From a bacterium (lineage in GTDB: Archaea; Thermoproteota; Nitrososphaeria; Nitrososphaerales; CADDZS01), in contig DAIDAB010000036.1 in the NCBI GenBank assembly GCA_027310845.1, positions 1-14,360 on the forward strand: a stretch of 14,360 bases of DNA, given 5' to 3'. Positions 13,252 through 14,360 of the stretch are shown here, one piece after another. A program made the translations under genes and the position numbers. The notes beneath the pieces are model-generated. The model was not told the origin of the DNA. It saw nothing but the letters and a program-made list of their open reading frames with translations, and did no database searches. Position 1 is the stretch's first letter; each line of letters opens with the position of its first letter.

Positions 13252-14298
13252 TTGCCTGAAAATCCAAAAGAATCCTCACTGGAACTTGTTAAGAACATCG
13301 AAGTGTCGCATTTGTTTAGTCCAAACGATGATGCCGTATCTTGCAGCGGGATCTCGCATTCATACAACGGCCGCGAATTTGTCGTGGATGATGTTTCTTT
13401 CCAAGTCAAAAAGGGCGAGATCTTCGGGCTACTCGGGAAAAACGGCGCTGGCAAATCCACAACAATTAAAATTTTGACAACGCTCATTCAACCCACGAAG
13501 GGCGAGGCCCGAGTCCTTGGATACGATGTGAAAAAAGAAGGAAACAAGATCAGAAAGCGGATCGGAGTAGTTCAGCAAGACGCTTCCTACGAATTTGCCT
13601 CAGTCAAGCAGAATTTTGACATCTATGGTTTCCTCTGGGGTATCCCAAAAGAAATCAGGGAGAAAAGGCGCGATGAGTTGATCAGGCTCTATGGGCTAGA
13701 AGAGTATGTAAAGACAAGCGCGATGGACCTCTCCGGCGGCCAGCAGCGAAGGGTTCAGGTTGCAAGAGAATTCATGCACGATATGGATCTTCTCTTTCTT
13801 GATGAGCCAACTATAGGCCTTGATCCGGTGATGCGAAGGAGCATTCTTGATCTTCTAAAGGAAAAGGCAAGAAAGGACGGGCTCACGATCATTTTCACAA
13901 CTCACAACCTTGAGGAAGCTGATTATCTCTGCGACCGAATTGCGATAATGGACAGGGGCAAGTTTCAGGCGCTTGACACCGTGGAGAATCTCAAGAGGCT
14001 CTACGGGGGAACAAAGGCAATTGAGGTCTCGCTTGCCCCTGCCAATGGGATCAACCCTTCTTATCCTGCGTTTTTTGAAAGGCTCAGGGAATTGCACAGT
14101 GACATTGAGATTGCAAGGCAGGCCTCAAATCAGGAGCCTGCGGTTCTAGTTTCAAAGAATCCCGAGAAAGTGATCGCATCGATAGTCTCGGTTGCATCGG
14201 AACAGCGTGCCAAGATCGAATGGCTAAACGTCAGGAAGAGCACGCTTGAGGACGTTTTCATCGAGACTGTTTCGCAGGAAAAGGAGACAAAGCCTTGA
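13252..14298 (+). CDS. ABC transporter ATP-binding protein (DrrA-like)
   Basis: The ATPase of an ABC-2-type exporter, a peripheral protein on the cytoplasmic face. All nucleotide-binding motifs are present in its 348 residues: Walker A GKNGAGKST (62-70), Q-loop VVQQD (107-110 region), signature LSGGQQRR (160-167), Walker B LLFLDEP (180-186), D-loop GLDP (189-192) and switch histidine H218 (TTHNLEEAD). The C-terminal extension (about 250-348), ending in KSTLEDVFIETV, is characteristic of the DrrA/CcmA-like drug, lipid or polysaccharide exporters. The start is TTG; the first 30 residues (MPENPKESSLELVKN) precede the conserved domain and might be partly untranslated. The stop overlaps the start of the permease gene, giving translational coupling. 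Confidence 0.93.
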   Translation: MPENPKESSLELVKNIEVSHLFSPNDDAVSCSGISHSYNGREFVVDDVSFQVKKGEIFGLLGKNGAGKSTTIKILTTLIQPTKGEARVLGYDVKKEGNKIRKRIGVVQQDASYEFASVKQNFDIYGFLWGIPKEIREKRRDELIRLYGLEEYVKTSAMDLSGGQQRRVQVAREFMHDMDLLFLDEPTIGLDPVMRRSILDLLKEKARKDGLTIIFTTHNLEEADYLCDRIAIMDRGKFQALDTVENLKRLYGGTKAIEVSLAPANGINPSYPAFFERLRELHSDIEIARQASNQEPAVLVSKNPEKVIASIVSVASEQRAKIEWLNVRKSTLEDVFIETVSQEKETKP

Positions 14299-14360
14299 GT
14301 CACGTTCCTAATTCTGTGAGACTTGCCTGGCGCAACCTGCGGCTCAACATGGATCCAGGT
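14295..14360 (+). CDS. ABC-2 type permease, N-terminal fragment (runs off window)
   Basis: A TTG at 14295 overlaps the ATPase stop codon (TTGA) and opens a frame that stays open to the end of the window. The 22 visible residues, including VRLAWRNLRLNMDPG, resemble the cytoplasmic N-terminus of ABC-2 permeases, where an ARNL-type segment precedes the first helix. The overlap and the DrrA-like partner upstream make a DrrB-like membrane subunit the natural call. The rest of the gene is outside the window. Confidence 0.7.
   Translation, partial: MSHVPNSVRLAWRNLRLNMDPG

Noticed and set aside
1..14360. CRISPR arrays, insertion sequences, tRNA genes, defence systems
   Set aside because: No regularly spaced direct repeats, transposase or integrase motifs, tRNA-like cloverleaf, or recognisable defence genes were seen on either strand.

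Overview
The window looks like part of an archaeal chromosome, most likely from a heterotrophic, non-methanogenic lineage of the Nitrososphaeria/Thermoproteota. This is inferred from gene content, not proven. The tyrosyl-tRNA synthetase is of the archaeal type, a VKOR protein is paired with a DUF929 thioredoxin-like protein, endonuclease V and a GH15 glucoamylase/trehalase are present, most starts are TTG or GTG, and AT-rich TATA-like boxes lie roughly 25 to 45 bases before many starts with few Shine-Dalgarno sequences. No rRNA, tRNA, CRISPR array, insertion sequence or phage gene is visible.

Layout. From 30 to 1296 (+) a SAM methyltransferase is followed closely by endonuclease V. Convergent to these, 1305-2703 (-) is a two-gene unit for disulfide-bond formation: a membrane-anchored DUF929 protein with a CPYC site and an N-terminal C2H2 zinc finger, then a VKOR-type membrane oxidase. 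The stretch 2704-3453 has no conventional gene. It holds what looks like a compact minus-strand transcription unit (about 3288 to 3100): TATA-like boxes, a 12-codon lysine-rich ORF, a foldable segment with an 8-bp closing helix and a GCAA-capped hairpin, and a stem-loop plus U-rich terminator. This is the best candidate for something undescribed here. An MFS transporter (3454-4686, -) is divergent from a fumarylacetoacetate-hydrolase family enzyme (4934-5920, +), with an array of CAACGA half-sites between them.

From 5971 onward everything is on the plus strand: tyrosyl-tRNA synthetase, a polysaccharide flippase-like transporter broken by a frameshift near 7244-7249, a small four-helix membrane protein of unknown function, a GH15 hydrolase, a bacterial-style (GltA-like) citrate synthase, a small protein joining a Cys/His cluster to a ribbon-helix-helix-like region, a GNAT acetyltransferase, and an ABC exporter ATPase whose stop overlaps the start of a permease that runs off the window end.

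Working together. The clearest functional pairs are DUF929 with VKOR (extracytoplasmic thiol oxidation) and the ABC ATPase with its truncated permease. The MFS/FAH pair may be co-regulated from a shared divergent promoter region. The rest appear to be individually promoted housekeeping or metabolic genes, each usually with its own TATA-like box.
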